Source of the DNA: Bacteroidales bacterium
Lineage (GTDB): Bacteria; Bacteroidota; Bacteroidia; Bacteroidales; P3
Direction of reading: 5' to 3'
Assembly: GCA_017448185.1 (NCBI GenBank)
Contig: JAFSLX010000036.1
Span: 1-33,198, forward strand
Length of the DNA: 33,198 nt
The position numbers were made by a program, and so were the translations under genes. Below, piece by piece: positions 23,740-31,411 of this stretch; positions within the stretch are counted from its first letter, which is position 1; the number at the start of each line of letters is the position of its first letter. The notes beneath the pieces are model-generated. The model saw nothing but the letters and a program-made list of their open reading frames with translations, was not told the DNA's origin and searched no databases.

Positions 23740-25134
23740 TTAATTATTCAACAGGTTCTCGAGTGCTATCTGAGCCGATATGACGTTCATAACAGCCTGT
23801 ATGTAGTTGTTTTGGGCGGAGATAATGTCGGTCGAGGCGTTGGTGACCTCGAGGCTGCTGGCACGGCCGTAGTTGTATTTCTCGGTGACGTTGTTGAACA
23901 CGCGCTGGGTCACTTCGAGGTTACGGTTCTGGATGTCGTAGTTCTCGAGTGCCGAGGCGAGGTCGTAGCAGAGCTGGTTGTACTGCACGCGCAGACCGTC
24001 TTCGGCTTGGCGGCGGCTGTTTACAGCCTCCTGCAAGTCGATCTTGGCGCTCTTGATGTTGGAGATGCGTGTGCCCACAGTGAGCAGCGGCACGCTGATG
24101 GAGGCGCCCACCATGTTCGGCGGTGTCATGTTGAAGCCTTCGTCTTTGCCGAAGTAGGTCTTGTTGCTGTACTGGTAGTAGGCCGAGAGGGTAGGGGTGA
24201 AGTCCATCCAGGCCATGGTGACGTTGCGCTTGGCCAGTTCTTCGTTCTGCTCGAGGAGCTTGTAGTTGAAATTGCGTGTGATGTCGAAGCCTTGGCCGAG
24301 GAGCTGTGTGGCGTTGTCGACGCTGAGGATGTTGTCAATGGGTGTGGTGAGCTCGAGGGTGGCGTTGACGTCGGCACCGAGTTGTAACAGCATGGAGTTG
24401 CGTAGTGCCTGCAGCGAGCGTTTGGTGCTGTTGATGCTGCTCTTCAGCGAGGCCACCTGCACCTGTAGCTTGTCGGCATCCACCTGCTCGGCGGCGCCTA
24501 TGTTGACGGCGGCCTGGCTGGTGGCGGCGAGGCTTTCGAGGTTGGCGAGCGAGGAGTCGAGGAGGCCGATGGTTTGTTCCATGACGAGGATGGAGACGTA
24601 GATGTTCTTCACATTGGCGCGTGTGGTCTGCTCGGTCTGCTGGCGGCTGATGTCGGTCATCTCCATGGCTATGTTCTGCAGCAGGGTACCCACGATCTGT
24701 GCGCCGGTGACGGCCACAGAGGCGGTGATGCTGAAGGTGCCGCTGGGATTCATGGCGATGCCTCCCGAGTTCTCATCGGTGGTCTCCGAGCTGCTTTCGG
24801 GAATGGAGATGGGCAGCGTCATGCCGCCGATGGTGATGGAGTCGGGCATCATGGAGGCCATACTTCCGCGGGAACCGAAGTTCATGGTGTATCCGCACAT
24901 GTTCTGGTAGTCGAAGCCCGCCTTAACCTGTGGTAGCATGGTGCTGAAGGTCTTCCAGCGGCTGAGTTCGGCCTTCTTCACCTCGAGGTCGGCATTCTGC
25001 ATGGCGGCGTTGTGCTCGACGGCATACTGCTGGGCTTCTTCGAGCGAGAGGCGCAGTACAGGCTGTTCCTGTGCCGCAGCCATCAGACCGAAAGCCATCA
25101 GTAACATTGTCAGGGTTATTCTTTTCAGTGTCAT
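23740..25134 (-). CDS. TolC-family outer-membrane efflux channel
   Basis: A 464-aa outer-membrane factor with signal peptide MTLKRITLTMLLMAFGLMAAAQ. The repeated TolC helical pattern is clear: LSLEEAQQYAVEHNAAMQNADLEVKKAELSRWKTFSTMLPQ near the N-terminus and again FNYKLLEQNEELAKRNVTMAWMDFTPTLSAYYQY, followed by RRQAEDGLRVQYNQLCYDLASALENYDIQ and NVTEKYNYGRASSLEVTNA. It is the first structural gene of the efflux operon, 26 nt downstream of the regulator and 22 nt upstream of the adaptor gene. Confidence 0.94.
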   Translation of the reverse strand: MTLKRITLTMLLMAFGLMAAAQEQPVLRLSLEEAQQYAVEHNAAMQNADLEVKKAELSRWKTFSTMLPQVKAGFDYQNMCGYTMNFGSRGSMASMMPDSITIGGMTLPISIPESSSETTDENSGGIAMNPSGTFSITASVAVTGAQIVGTLLQNIAMEMTDISRQQTEQTTRANVKNIYVSILVMEQTIGLLDSSLANLESLAATSQAAVNIGAAEQVDADKLQVQVASLKSSINSTKRSLQALRNSMLLQLGADVNATLELTTPIDNILSVDNATQLLGQGFDITRNFNYKLLEQNEELAKRNVTMAWMDFTPTLSAYYQYSNKTYFGKDEGFNMTPPNMVGASISVPLLTVGTRISNIKSAKIDLQEAVNSRRQAEDGLRVQYNQLCYDLASALENYDIQNRNLEVTQRVFNNVTEKYNYGRASSLEVTNASTDIISAQNNYIQAVMNVISAQIALENLLNN

Positions 25135-25160
25135 CTATAAGGATAATTATGTTTCCAATA

Positions 25161-25796
25161 TTATTTCACTTCAAGTTCCTCCATCACCTGGCGGAAGTGG
25201 GGCACCGACTCCTCGTAGCGTTTGATAGTGTCGGTCGACATAAGTCCTCGGAGGTAAGTGAAGCAAATTTCGTTCAGTCGATTGAGGTAGGCCTGTTGGT
25301 CGTCGACATCGGAAAGGCGGCGTTGTTGGATGAGGTCGCAAAGGAAGTCGACAGCCACGTCGATGTCGGCATCGGGACGCAGGTAATTGTGTTGCTGCAC
25401 GTATTCCATGCCGTGGTGCATCATGGTGTGGAGCGTTTCGGTGTGGAGGCGAAAGAAACGGTCGTGGATTTCAGGGTAATAGCGTTCCGCTTCGTCAAGC
25501 AGACGGCGGTAGTGGTGGTTACTGTCGGCACCGACACGCAGCATATACATGGCTACTAGTAGGGGCTCATCCACCTTGCTGTGGGCTTGTCGATGCATCT
25601 CGTTCAGACGGTCATGGACCTGCATTAGGCATTCGGCCAGAAGCTCCTCCTTGTTTGCAAAGGTCTCGTAGAGGGTGCGTTTGGAGATATGGATTGCCTG
25701 GGCGATATCGTCCATCGTCACTCCGCGACAACCGCGCGAATTGAACATCTGCAGAGCTGTCTCTACAATTTTTTCTTTGATTTCTTCTGTGGCCAC
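25161..25796 (-). CDS. TetR-family transcriptional regulator
   Basis: An N-terminal helix-turn-helix (about residues 8-50) reads as GCRGVTMDDIAQAIHISKRTLYETFANKEELL, the TetR signature, followed by a helical ligand-binding domain. The start is a GTG at 25796 preceded by GGAAAG; no ATG gives the same frame. It probably represses the pump operon that follows it, together with itself; this is inferred from position. Confidence 0.92.
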   Translation of the reverse strand: MATEEIKEKIVETALQMFNSRGCRGVTMDDIAQAIHISKRTLYETFANKEELLAECLMQVHDRLNEMHRQAHSKVDEPLLVAMYMLRVGADSNHHYRRLLDEAERYYPEIHDRFFRLHTETLHTMMHHGMEYVQQHNYLRPDADIDVAVDFLCDLIQQRRLSDVDDQQAYLNRLNEICFTYLRGLMSTDTIKRYEESVPHFRQVMEELEVK

Positions 25797-25867
25797 TTCT
25801 TTCCAATCCTTTGATTTATATACGATAACACATGTTTTTTTGTGTGCTGCACGTCTTCAAAGGCGAT

Positions 25868-25897
25868 GCAAAGATACAGAAAACTCCGAAAACCAAA
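25868..25897 (-). promoter_or_regulatory. Promoter of the tetR-efflux operon, overlapping the yajC terminator
   Basis: Reading leftward, TTTG (25897-25894), 17 nt, then TATCTTTGC (25876-25868). The leader to the GTG at 25796 is about 65 nt. The region between the two boxes is the left arm of the terminator hairpin at 25880-25914. Confidence 0.65.
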
Positions 25898-25914
25898 AAA
25901 GTTTTCGGAGTTTT
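25880..25914 (-). terminator. Terminator hairpin downstream of yajC
   Basis: A perfect 14-bp stem, AAAACTCCGAAAAC (25880-25893) and GTTTTCGGAGTTTT (25901-25914), with a 7-nt loop lies 23 nt beyond the yajC stop. The leftward transcript lacks a long U-tract outside the stem (the arm ends in TTTT). It overlaps the tetR promoter. Confidence 0.75.
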
Positions 25915-25936
25915 GTGGTGTTAAATATACTTAATG

Positions 25937-26233
25937 TCAATTCCCTTTCTGTTCGGGGATGGGCTGGAGGGTGGCGAGCTGCACTTTGATGCGGTAGCCT
26001 GGGGCCAGTTCGACAGTGGCCATTGCACCGTCCGAACTGACAAAGGTTACATGTATGCCGCCAGCCGTCATCACGCGGTCGCCGTTCTTGAGGCTGTTGC
26101 GGTAGGCAGCCTCCTTTTTTGCCTTGTCGCTTTGGGGTTTGATGAGGAAAAAGTAAAAAACGGCAATCATCGCCACAACCATGATGGCTGTTTTCCAGCC
26201 GTTGGGGATGTCATGAAGTATGAATTCAGTCAT
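25937..26233 (-). CDS. yajC: Preprotein translocase subunit YajC
   Basis: Small inner-membrane accessory of the SecDF-YajC complex. One hydrophobic segment (about residues 14-31, TAIMVVAMIAVFYFFLIKP) is followed by the conserved PQSDKAKKEAAYRNSLKNGDRVMTAGGIHVTF and VELAPGYRIKV motifs. At 98 aa it is normal. It stands alone, divergent from the murL-type gene. Confidence 0.94.
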   Translation of the reverse strand: MTEFILHDIPNGWKTAIMVVAMIAVFYFFLIKPQSDKAKKEAAYRNSLKNGDRVMTAGGIHVTFVSSDGAMATVELAPGYRIKVQLATLQPIPEQKGN

Positions 26234-26338
26234 TTTGTTTGTTTTATGATGTGTTTAATGTTTTAAAAACGGCACAGCGTCTTTTTTATTGCATTACGGG
26301 AACAATATTTTTTTGCTACTGGCGTTAAATATATTGTT

Positions 26339-27679
26339 ATGAATGACATGAACGAAAAATACCGGGATTTACGTCAACGCTATCCCGAGTTCGAATATCA
26401 AGCTTACCACCACCAATGGACGGAAAAGGGGCTTTGTGTGTGGTTTGACTTCCGCATGGGCGAGGTGGAATTCCACCCCGAATCGCTCATCGATGATCGT
26501 TCGTTTCTTAACCATGAGGTGTCATCCGAGATACTCGACCGCATGGTGTTCGACATCGGTATGGTGGAGCTGGTGAGTTATTGGAAGTGTGCCTGCCCAC
26601 CCAACGTTAAAGTGTTATGCGGAACTCTAACAGAGGAAGATAAACAGTTTTGGTTAAAGCTTTATTGGAATGGCCTTGGAGAATTCTACTATACCAATGG
26701 CATCTTGGAATCTACAGAGGCTTTCATGCATATAGAGGGTAAGGAGGACATGAAAAAGCCACTTCCCACTCTTCAATTGCCGCTCTCTGCCCATTATCTT
26801 GTGCCCATTGGCGGTGGTAAGGATTCAGTGGTGACTCTTGAACTGCTGCGCCGTGCGGGTAAAGCCATTAGACCCTTAATTATGAATCCCCGTGGGGCTA
26901 CCGTAGAGTGCACACGGGTGGCGGGATTCCCACTGGACGAAGTGCTTGTCATCCGTCGCAAGATTGACCATACGTTGTTGGACCTCAATGCAAAAGGATA
27001 TCTCAATGGCCATACTCCATTCTCAGCCATGCTTGCCTTCTATACTCGCTTGGCTTCTGTGTTGACGGGAATCCCCAATGTGGCGCTAAGCAACGAGAGT
27101 TCTGCCAATGAGAGTACGGTGCTCGGCACGAGTGTGAATCACCAATACAGTAAGAGTCTGGAGTTTGAGGACGACTTCCGTGCCTATTGTCCAGGGTTTA
27201 ATTACTTCAGTTTCTTGCGTCCTCTGAGCGAGTTACAAATTGCTATGCTGTTTAGTCAGTTTGTTGATTATCATGATGTTTTTCGCTCTTGCAATGTGGG
27301 AAGCAAACAAGACATCTGGTGTGGCCACTGCGCCAAATGTCTCTTTGCCTACATCATTCTCTCGCCGTTCATCGCACCTGCACGGCTGAATCGCATTTTT
27401 GGCAAGTCGATGCTCGACGACCTCTCGCTGCAACACGAATTCGATCAACTTACCGGACAGGCTGAGACAAAGCCGTTCGAGTGTGTGGGTACCGTGAATG
27501 AGGTGCTTGCTGCTCTTTCGATGGCCAAACGTCGTTGGTATAAGGAAGGCTGTCCGGCTTTACTGAAAAAACATGATGCCGATAGCTCCCCGGTCAAGCT
27601 CAATGCCCTCCTGCCCATCGGCAATCTCTCTGAAGAAGAATGCAATATAATAAAACAATGTTTAGAGAAGTTCAGCTGA
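26339..27679 (+). CDS. murL: MurL-like UDP-MurNAc-L-Ala-L-Glu epimerase
   Basis: Proposed to epimerise the terminal L-Glu of UDP-MurNAc-L-Ala-L-Glu to D-Glu with ATP, as described for MurL of Xanthomonas oryzae. It has a PP-loop ATP-pyrophosphatase motif GGGKDS (residues 158-163), ALSNESSANESTV (about 250), and a Cys cluster CGHCAKC (about 332-338). An N-terminal domain of about 150 residues is specific to the family. At 446 aa the length fits. The assignment rests on recalled family features plus the adjacent Mur ligase overlapping its 3' end. Alternative: another PP-loop protein of unknown function. ATG at 26348 is an alternative start. Confidence 0.75.
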   Translation: MNDMNEKYRDLRQRYPEFEYQAYHHQWTEKGLCVWFDFRMGEVEFHPESLIDDRSFLNHEVSSEILDRMVFDIGMVELVSYWKCACPPNVKVLCGTLTEEDKQFWLKLYWNGLGEFYYTNGILESTEAFMHIEGKEDMKKPLPTLQLPLSAHYLVPIGGGKDSVVTLELLRRAGKAIRPLIMNPRGATVECTRVAGFPLDEVLVIRRKIDHTLLDLNAKGYLNGHTPFSAMLAFYTRLASVLTGIPNVALSNESSANESTVLGTSVNHQYSKSLEFEDDFRAYCPGFNYFSFLRPLSELQIAMLFSQFVDYHDVFRSCNVGSKQDIWCGHCAKCLFAYIILSPFIAPARLNRIFGKSMLDDLSLQHEFDQLTGQAETKPFECVGTVNEVLAALSMAKRRWYKEGCPALLKKHDADSSPVKLNALLPIGNLSEEECNIIKQCLEKFS

Positions 27680-28914
27680 AGGCCCTGCTGGAAGGCAAGC
27701 GAATACTGATAGCAGGCTACGGTCGCGAAGGCCGCAGTGCCGAATCGCTGATCAAGCGGCTGTTACATAGAGCAGAATATACTATTGCCGATGGCAATGA
27801 GCAAATTGCTGCCGAGAGTGCCCGTGGATGCTATGACTTGATAATCAAAAGTCCGGGCGTACCCATGCGCGTATTGGGAGGGGTGGAGTGTTCGTCGTTG
27901 ACTGACTTGTTCCTACAGGTCTATGGCGACCTCACCATCGGTGTCACCGGTACCAAGGGCAAGTCCACCACCGCAAGCCTCATACATCATTTGATACCTG
28001 GTTCCATTCTGGCAGGCAACATCGGTATTCCCCTTTTTGACATTCTCGACGATCTGCATGATGACAGCATCGTAGTGGCGGAGCTTTCTTGTCATCAGCT
28101 GGAAAACATCCATCGTGCACCGCATATTGCCGTTCTGCTCAACCTCTATCAGGAGCATCTGGACCACTACGAGGACTATATGGGCTACAAAATGGCCAAG
28201 ATGCAGATCGGTTTGAAGCAGCAGGCTGGCGACCACTTCTTCTACTGCACCGACAATGGGGAACTGCGCGAGATGGTTGAGAGTTGTGCGTTAAGAGTTA
28301 ATAGTGGATTGCACCCGTATTCTGTTGGTGATATAAGTGACGAGGAGAGGGTGTTGCTCGAGGCTTGTCCGTTGGAGGGCGAGCACAACAAGAGCAACGC
28401 CTTGGTGGCGTGCCGTGTGGCATCGCTTGTGACGCGCCAGCCGATTTCAACATTCGGCTTTCAACTTTCAACTTTCCATGGCCTCCGGCACAGGATGGAA
28501 AAGGTCGGCGTCTATCAGGGAATCACATGGTACGACGACAGCATCAGCACCATTCCCGCCGCCGCCATTGCCGCCGTGCAGGCCTTGGGAAGGGTCGACA
28601 CCCTCATCCTTGGCGGCTTCGATCGCGGCATCGACTACACACCGCTCGTTGACTTCTTGAAAGAAAATCCAATCCCCAACCTTGTCTTTGTCGGCGCTGC
28701 TGGCCGCAGAATACAGCAAATGCTACCCACCGCTTACTGTTTACTACCCACTCATATCGTCGAAGACGATTACACGAAGATTGTCCCGTGGTGTGCGGAG
28801 CATACGCCGCAGGGTGGGGTGGTGCTGCTCTCTCCAGCTGCTGCCAGCTACGATGCATTCAAGAATTTCGAGGTGCGTGGCGATTTCTACCGCGAACAAA
28901 TAATGAAACTATGA
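27640..28914 (+). CDS. murD2: MurD2-like UDP-MurNAc-L-Ala-L-Glu ligase
   Basis: A Mur-ligase-fold enzyme, proposed to add L-Glu rather than D-Glu to UDP-MurNAc-L-Ala. An N-terminal Rossmann-like domain (RILIAGYGREGRSAESLI) is followed by the ATP-binding GVTGTKGKSTT (101-111), ELSCHQLENI, NLYQEHLDHY and GLRHRMEKV; WYDDSIST replaces the NDSK of ordinary MurD, as I recall for MurD2. The start may be ATG 27640 or ATG 27658; both overlap murL. At 424 aa it is slightly short. Three separate 7-bp tandem tracts lie in frame (28279-28306, 28445-28477, 28723-28753). Its stop overlaps the next start (ATGA). Confidence 0.78.
   Translation: MQYNKTMFREVQLKALLEGKRILIAGYGREGRSAESLIKRLLHRAEYTIADGNEQIAAESARGCYDLIIKSPGVPMRVLGGVECSSLTDLFLQVYGDLTIGVTGTKGKSTTASLIHHLIPGSILAGNIGIPLFDILDDLHDDSIVVAELSCHQLENIHRAPHIAVLLNLYQEHLDHYEDYMGYKMAKMQIGLKQQAGDHFFYCTDNGELREMVESCALRVNSGLHPYSVGDISDEERVLLEACPLEGEHNKSNALVACRVASLVTRQPISTFGFQLSTFHGLRHRMEKVGVYQGITWYDDSISTIPAAAIAAVQALGRVDTLILGGFDRGIDYTPLVDFLKENPIPNLVFVGAAGRRIQQMLPTAYCLLPTHIVEDDYTKIVPWCAEHTPQGGVVLLSPAAASYDAFKNFEVRGDFYREQIMKL
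28279..28306 (+). repeat. 7-bp tandem tract 1 in murD2
   Basis: Four units (GAGAGTT, GTGCGTT, AAGAGTT, AATAGTG) in 7-bp phase. They encode about residues 214-222 (VESCALRVN) in a loop of the central domain. Confidence 0.6.
28445..28477 (+). repeat. 7-bp tandem tract 2 in murD2
   Basis: TTTCAAC occurs at 28445, 28459 and 28466, with a degenerate ATTCGGC unit at 28452, all in 7-bp phase. The tract encodes STFGFQLSTF directly before the conserved GLRHRMEKV motif. Confidence 0.75.
28723..28753 (+). repeat. 7-bp tandem tract 3 in murD2
   Basis: CTACCCA, CCGCTTA, CTGTTTA and CTACCCA follow one another in 7-bp phase and encode LPTAYCLLPTH in the C-terminal domain. Confidence 0.65.
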
Positions 28915-30044
28915 TTGACTACAAAGAAATTAGGCATCGGCTCCATGAGCACCCACAGACTGCGGGCAACGAGGAGTATGCACACGACACTATAGTAAAG
29001 CACCTGCAGGGGCTGCATCCGAGCAAGGTCTACACCCATGTGGGAGGCTACGGTGTGATTGCCGTGTGGGAAGCCCAAGACTCACACATTGATTCATTAA
29101 CACATTCTCACATTCCCACCATCGCTTTCCGTGCCGACATCGACGCCTTGCCCATAGGTCACCGCTGCGGCCACGACGGTCACACCACCATTCTACTTCG
29201 TCTGGCTGAGCTTATTGATATTGAATATCGAAATTCGAATTATGAAGGTGTTGAGTTGAAAAATCATAATTCAAAATTCAACATTCTCCTTCTCTGGCAG
29301 CCAGCCGAGGAGACGGGTACGGGTTCGCGCGCTGTGCTGGATACCGGTATATTGCAGCAGTACAATATCAAATCATTCTATGCTTTGCACAATCTGCCAG
29401 GCTACCCCATTGGCACCGTGGTGCTCTGTCCGAGGACTTTCGCTGCCGCCTCGACGGGTGTGGTCTATCACCTCGACGGCCGCGAGACACATGCGTCAAC
29501 TCCCGAGATGGGTCTCAATCCGAGTTTGGCTATTGCGGAGATAATCAATCGGTTCAACGGCTTCAATGGGCGAGATGGGGAATTTCGACAAAGCACCTTG
29601 ATATGTGTTCGCATCGGGCAGCCTGCCTTTGGCACCTCCGCCGGTCACGGCGAGGTGATGTTTACCCTCCGTGCTTTCACCAACGACGAAATGGAGAAAC
29701 TGCTCGCCGAAGCCAATCAAGCAGTCGAAGAGGTGTCTGCTCGTTACGGCTTGACAGTCAGCCGTTCGCTGGTTGAACCTTTCCGCGCCACCGAAAACAA
29801 CGGCGACTGCGTGGAAGCAATAGAAAAAGCGGCAGAAGAGGTGCCGCTTCGTGTTCGTTATCAGATGGAACCCAACCGCTGGAGCGAGGACTTCGCCGAG
29901 TACCTATTGGAGTTCAACGGTGCCATGTTTGGCATCGGCAGTGGCGAGAAGCACGCCGAGCTGCATCACCCCGACTACGTTTTTCCCGACGAGATTATCG
30001 AGCCCGCCGCCCAGCTCTTCTTCCGCCTTGCTACGGAACATTAG
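28911..30044 (+). CDS. M20-family metallo-amidohydrolase / peptidase
   Basis: A zinc-dependent hydrolase of the M20/ArgE/HipO group, which cleaves N-acyl amino acids or small peptides. Metal and catalytic residues: AFRADIDALP (72-81), CGHDGH (Cys86, His88), WQPAEETGTG (Glu133-Glu134), GRETHASTP, and ELHHPDY with a late His. At 377 aa it is typical, although the stretch between DALPIGHR and CGHDGH lacks about ten residues found in many relatives. It starts in the murD2 stop codon, making a three-gene operon. Three tandem tracts (29083-29114, 29223-29285, 29551-29586) lie in frame. Its 3' end overlaps a leftward lipoprotein gene by 141 nt. The real substrate is unknown. Confidence 0.9.
   Translation: MIDYKEIRHRLHEHPQTAGNEEYAHDTIVKHLQGLHPSKVYTHVGGYGVIAVWEAQDSHIDSLTHSHIPTIAFRADIDALPIGHRCGHDGHTTILLRLAELIDIEYRNSNYEGVELKNHNSKFNILLLWQPAEETGTGSRAVLDTGILQQYNIKSFYALHNLPGYPIGTVVLCPRTFAAASTGVVYHLDGRETHASTPEMGLNPSLAIAEIINRFNGFNGRDGEFRQSTLICVRIGQPAFGTSAGHGEVMFTLRAFTNDEMEKLLAEANQAVEEVSARYGLTVSRSLVEPFRATENNGDCVEAIEKAAEEVPLRVRYQMEPNRWSEDFAEYLLEFNGAMFGIGSGEKHAELHHPDYVFPDEIIEPAAQLFFRLATEH
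29083..29114 (+). repeat. 8-bp tandem tract in the M20 gene
   Basis: Four 8-bp units all ending in CATT (CACACATT, GATTCATT, AACACATT, CTCACATT). They encode SHIDSLTHSHI between two conserved strands, just before the PTIAFRADIDALP motif. Confidence 0.75.
29223..29285 (+). repeat. Nine-unit 7-bp tandem tract in the M20 gene
   Basis: Nine 7-bp steps: GAATATC, GAAATTC, GAATTAT, GAAGGTG, TTGAGTT, GAAAAAT, CATAATT, CAAAATT, CAACATT. The 63 bp equal 21 codons (residues about 105-125) and read as a peptide repeat of period 7 immediately before the conserved LLLWQPAEETG. It is the longest tract in the window. Confidence 0.7.
29551..29586 (+). repeat. 9-bp tandem tract in the M20 gene
   Basis: Four 9-bp units (GGTTCAACG, GCTTCAATG, GGCGAGATG, GGGAATTTC) encode FNG FNG RDG EF, a three-residue repeat in the dimerisation-domain region. 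Confidence 0.55.
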
Positions 30045-30782
30045 TGTGCCACCGATGGTGATTGCGGTGCCATATATTGTTGTGCTGTAGTTTAATGTGA
30101 GAATTCCAGTAGCGGGATCGTAAGAGAATGGGCATTGTGTTCCGTTGATGTTGATAAGGCCGGTATGCAATGTGCTGTCGTATTGCCAGAGGAACGAGGT
30201 TCCTGCACAGGTTCCGTTGGCACAATAGTTTACCTGTCCGCCCCAACCATACTCCCAGAAATCCAAGCCCCATTCGACAGACATCAGCGTGTCGCCCGAC
30301 GACAACTGCTGCTCGGCCTCCCACGAGGTGTTGACGGGGAAGGCATCGTGCGTTTCACCTTGCGGATGAAACTCTGTCTCGCCGCCAAGGGTGACGTTCC
30401 CGTCGCCTATCTGCAAGGTCATCGTGATAGTGCGTCTGGTGGAATCATACACGAAGTGGCCCGGCTCCGACATGTTGTCGCTATACAGCATTCCGTTCGT
30501 ACCGTCGAAGGTATAGGTGAAGACATTATCCAATGAAGGTTGTGGCTGGGCGGCAATCACCAGGCCGAAGTGGAGGGTACCGGTGCTGTCGGTGAGGAGG
30601 TCGAGAGTCCAAGTGAGGGTGGCAGGGAAGTCTTGGTAGTTGTCATCATAGGTCCCCACCCACGTGGTGCCAGCCAATGAGGTCATGGGCGTAGGCTCGG
30701 CTTGTGGTGTCGGTGACGGCTTCTCTTTGGTGCAGGCGGCGAGGAGCAGGAAAGCCGCTGTAAAGAATGCAAATTGTTTCAT
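29904..30782 (-). CDS. Lipoprotein with two lipocalin-like repeats and an antisense C-terminal extension, 292 aa
   Basis: Lipoprotein signal MKQFAFFTAAFLLLAAC (lipobox Cys17) and a low-complexity Pro/Thr linker precede two beta-rich segments that look like repeats of one domain: GTTWVGTYDDN...FVYDSTRRTITMTL and NTSWEAEQQL...CPFSYDPATGILTLNY, ending in TIGGTLMF at residue 249. The 43 residues after that (RSKAEEELGGGLDNLVG...) are encoded wholly opposite the 3' end of the M20 gene and look unlike the rest. The stop at 29904 is therefore probably a later one reached after loss of the original stop. Its ATG overlaps the stop of the upstream lipoprotein gene by 4 nt. The function is unknown. Confidence 0.8.
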   Translation of the reverse strand: MKQFAFFTAAFLLLAACTKEKPSPTPQAEPTPMTSLAGTTWVGTYDDNYQDFPATLTWTLDLLTDSTGTLHFGLVIAAQPQPSLDNVFTYTFDGTNGMLYSDNMSEPGHFVYDSTRRTITMTLQIGDGNVTLGGETEFHPQGETHDAFPVNTSWEAEQQLSSGDTLMSVEWGLDFWEYGWGGQVNYCANGTCAGTSFLWQYDSTLHTGLININGTQCPFSYDPATGILTLNYSTTIYGTAITIGGTLMFRSKAEEELGGGLDNLVGKNVVGVMQLGVLLATADAKHGTVELQ

Positions 30783-31411
30783 TGTACTGTAGTGTTAAGT
30801 ATTTGATTTTTTTCGTCTTCGGTGCTATAGAAGAAAAGCCAGAGTGTGAGCATGTCGCTGTCGTCGCGCACAATATAGCCATTGTGACCATGTACGATGG
30901 CACGTTGCATTAAGTCCACCTCCTTTTGAGGATTGTCGGCAGCCGTCGAGGTTGAGGAGTCCACCAGAACTCCATGATTCCAGTGCTCGCGGTGTGTAAT
31001 GGAAAAAGAGGTGTCTATCCGCACTTTCGCAGGCGTGTTTGACAGAATGTTCCCGAGCATGACGCTGTCGTCCCCAAGCAAGTCTTTCAGGGCCTGTAGG
31101 TTGTCTCCGTCGACGCTGCGCACTTTGCCTATTGTCAGGCTCGATACCCGTGTGCTGTCCAACGCAGTGGCATCTACCCTTTTGCCGACGCCGAACTCCT
31201 CGCAGAGCCGCAGCCAGCCTTCGGCATCCTGCGCCTGCAGCATGACGGCGTTGTAGCCCTGGTAGTCGCCGATCATGGCCACGGTGAGGTCCTTGCGGTC
31301 GGCATATTGCATGTAGACCTCCTTGGCCGCCGAGGTGGCCTCGGGCATTTCGGCCTCGCGTTGGCAAGCTGCTAACAATAAGATAATGAGTGGCAATAAC
31401 AGTCGTTTCAT
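30779..31411 (-). CDS. Lipoprotein, 210 aa, sigma-factor operon
   Basis: Signal peptide and lipobox MKRLLLPLIILLLAAC (Cys16), then a soluble domain with no family I recognise. The C-terminal half is rich in Asp and hydrophobic strands (DSVMLGNILSNTPAKVRIDTSFSI, HGHNGYIVRDDSDMLTLWLFFY). It is third in a four-gene operon after an ECF sigma factor and a small membrane protein, so it may be part of the surface system that the sigma factor controls. Both junctions overlap by 4 nt. Confidence 0.8.
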   Translation of the reverse strand: MKRLLLPLIILLLAACQREAEMPEATSAAKEVYMQYADRKDLTVAMIGDYQGYNAVMLQAQDAEGWLRLCEEFGVGKRVDATALDSTRVSSLTIGKVRSVDGDNLQALKDLLGDDSVMLGNILSNTPAKVRIDTSFSITHREHWNHGVLVDSSTSTAADNPQKEVDLMQRAIVHGHNGYIVRDDSDMLTLWLFFYSTEDEKNQILNTTVQ

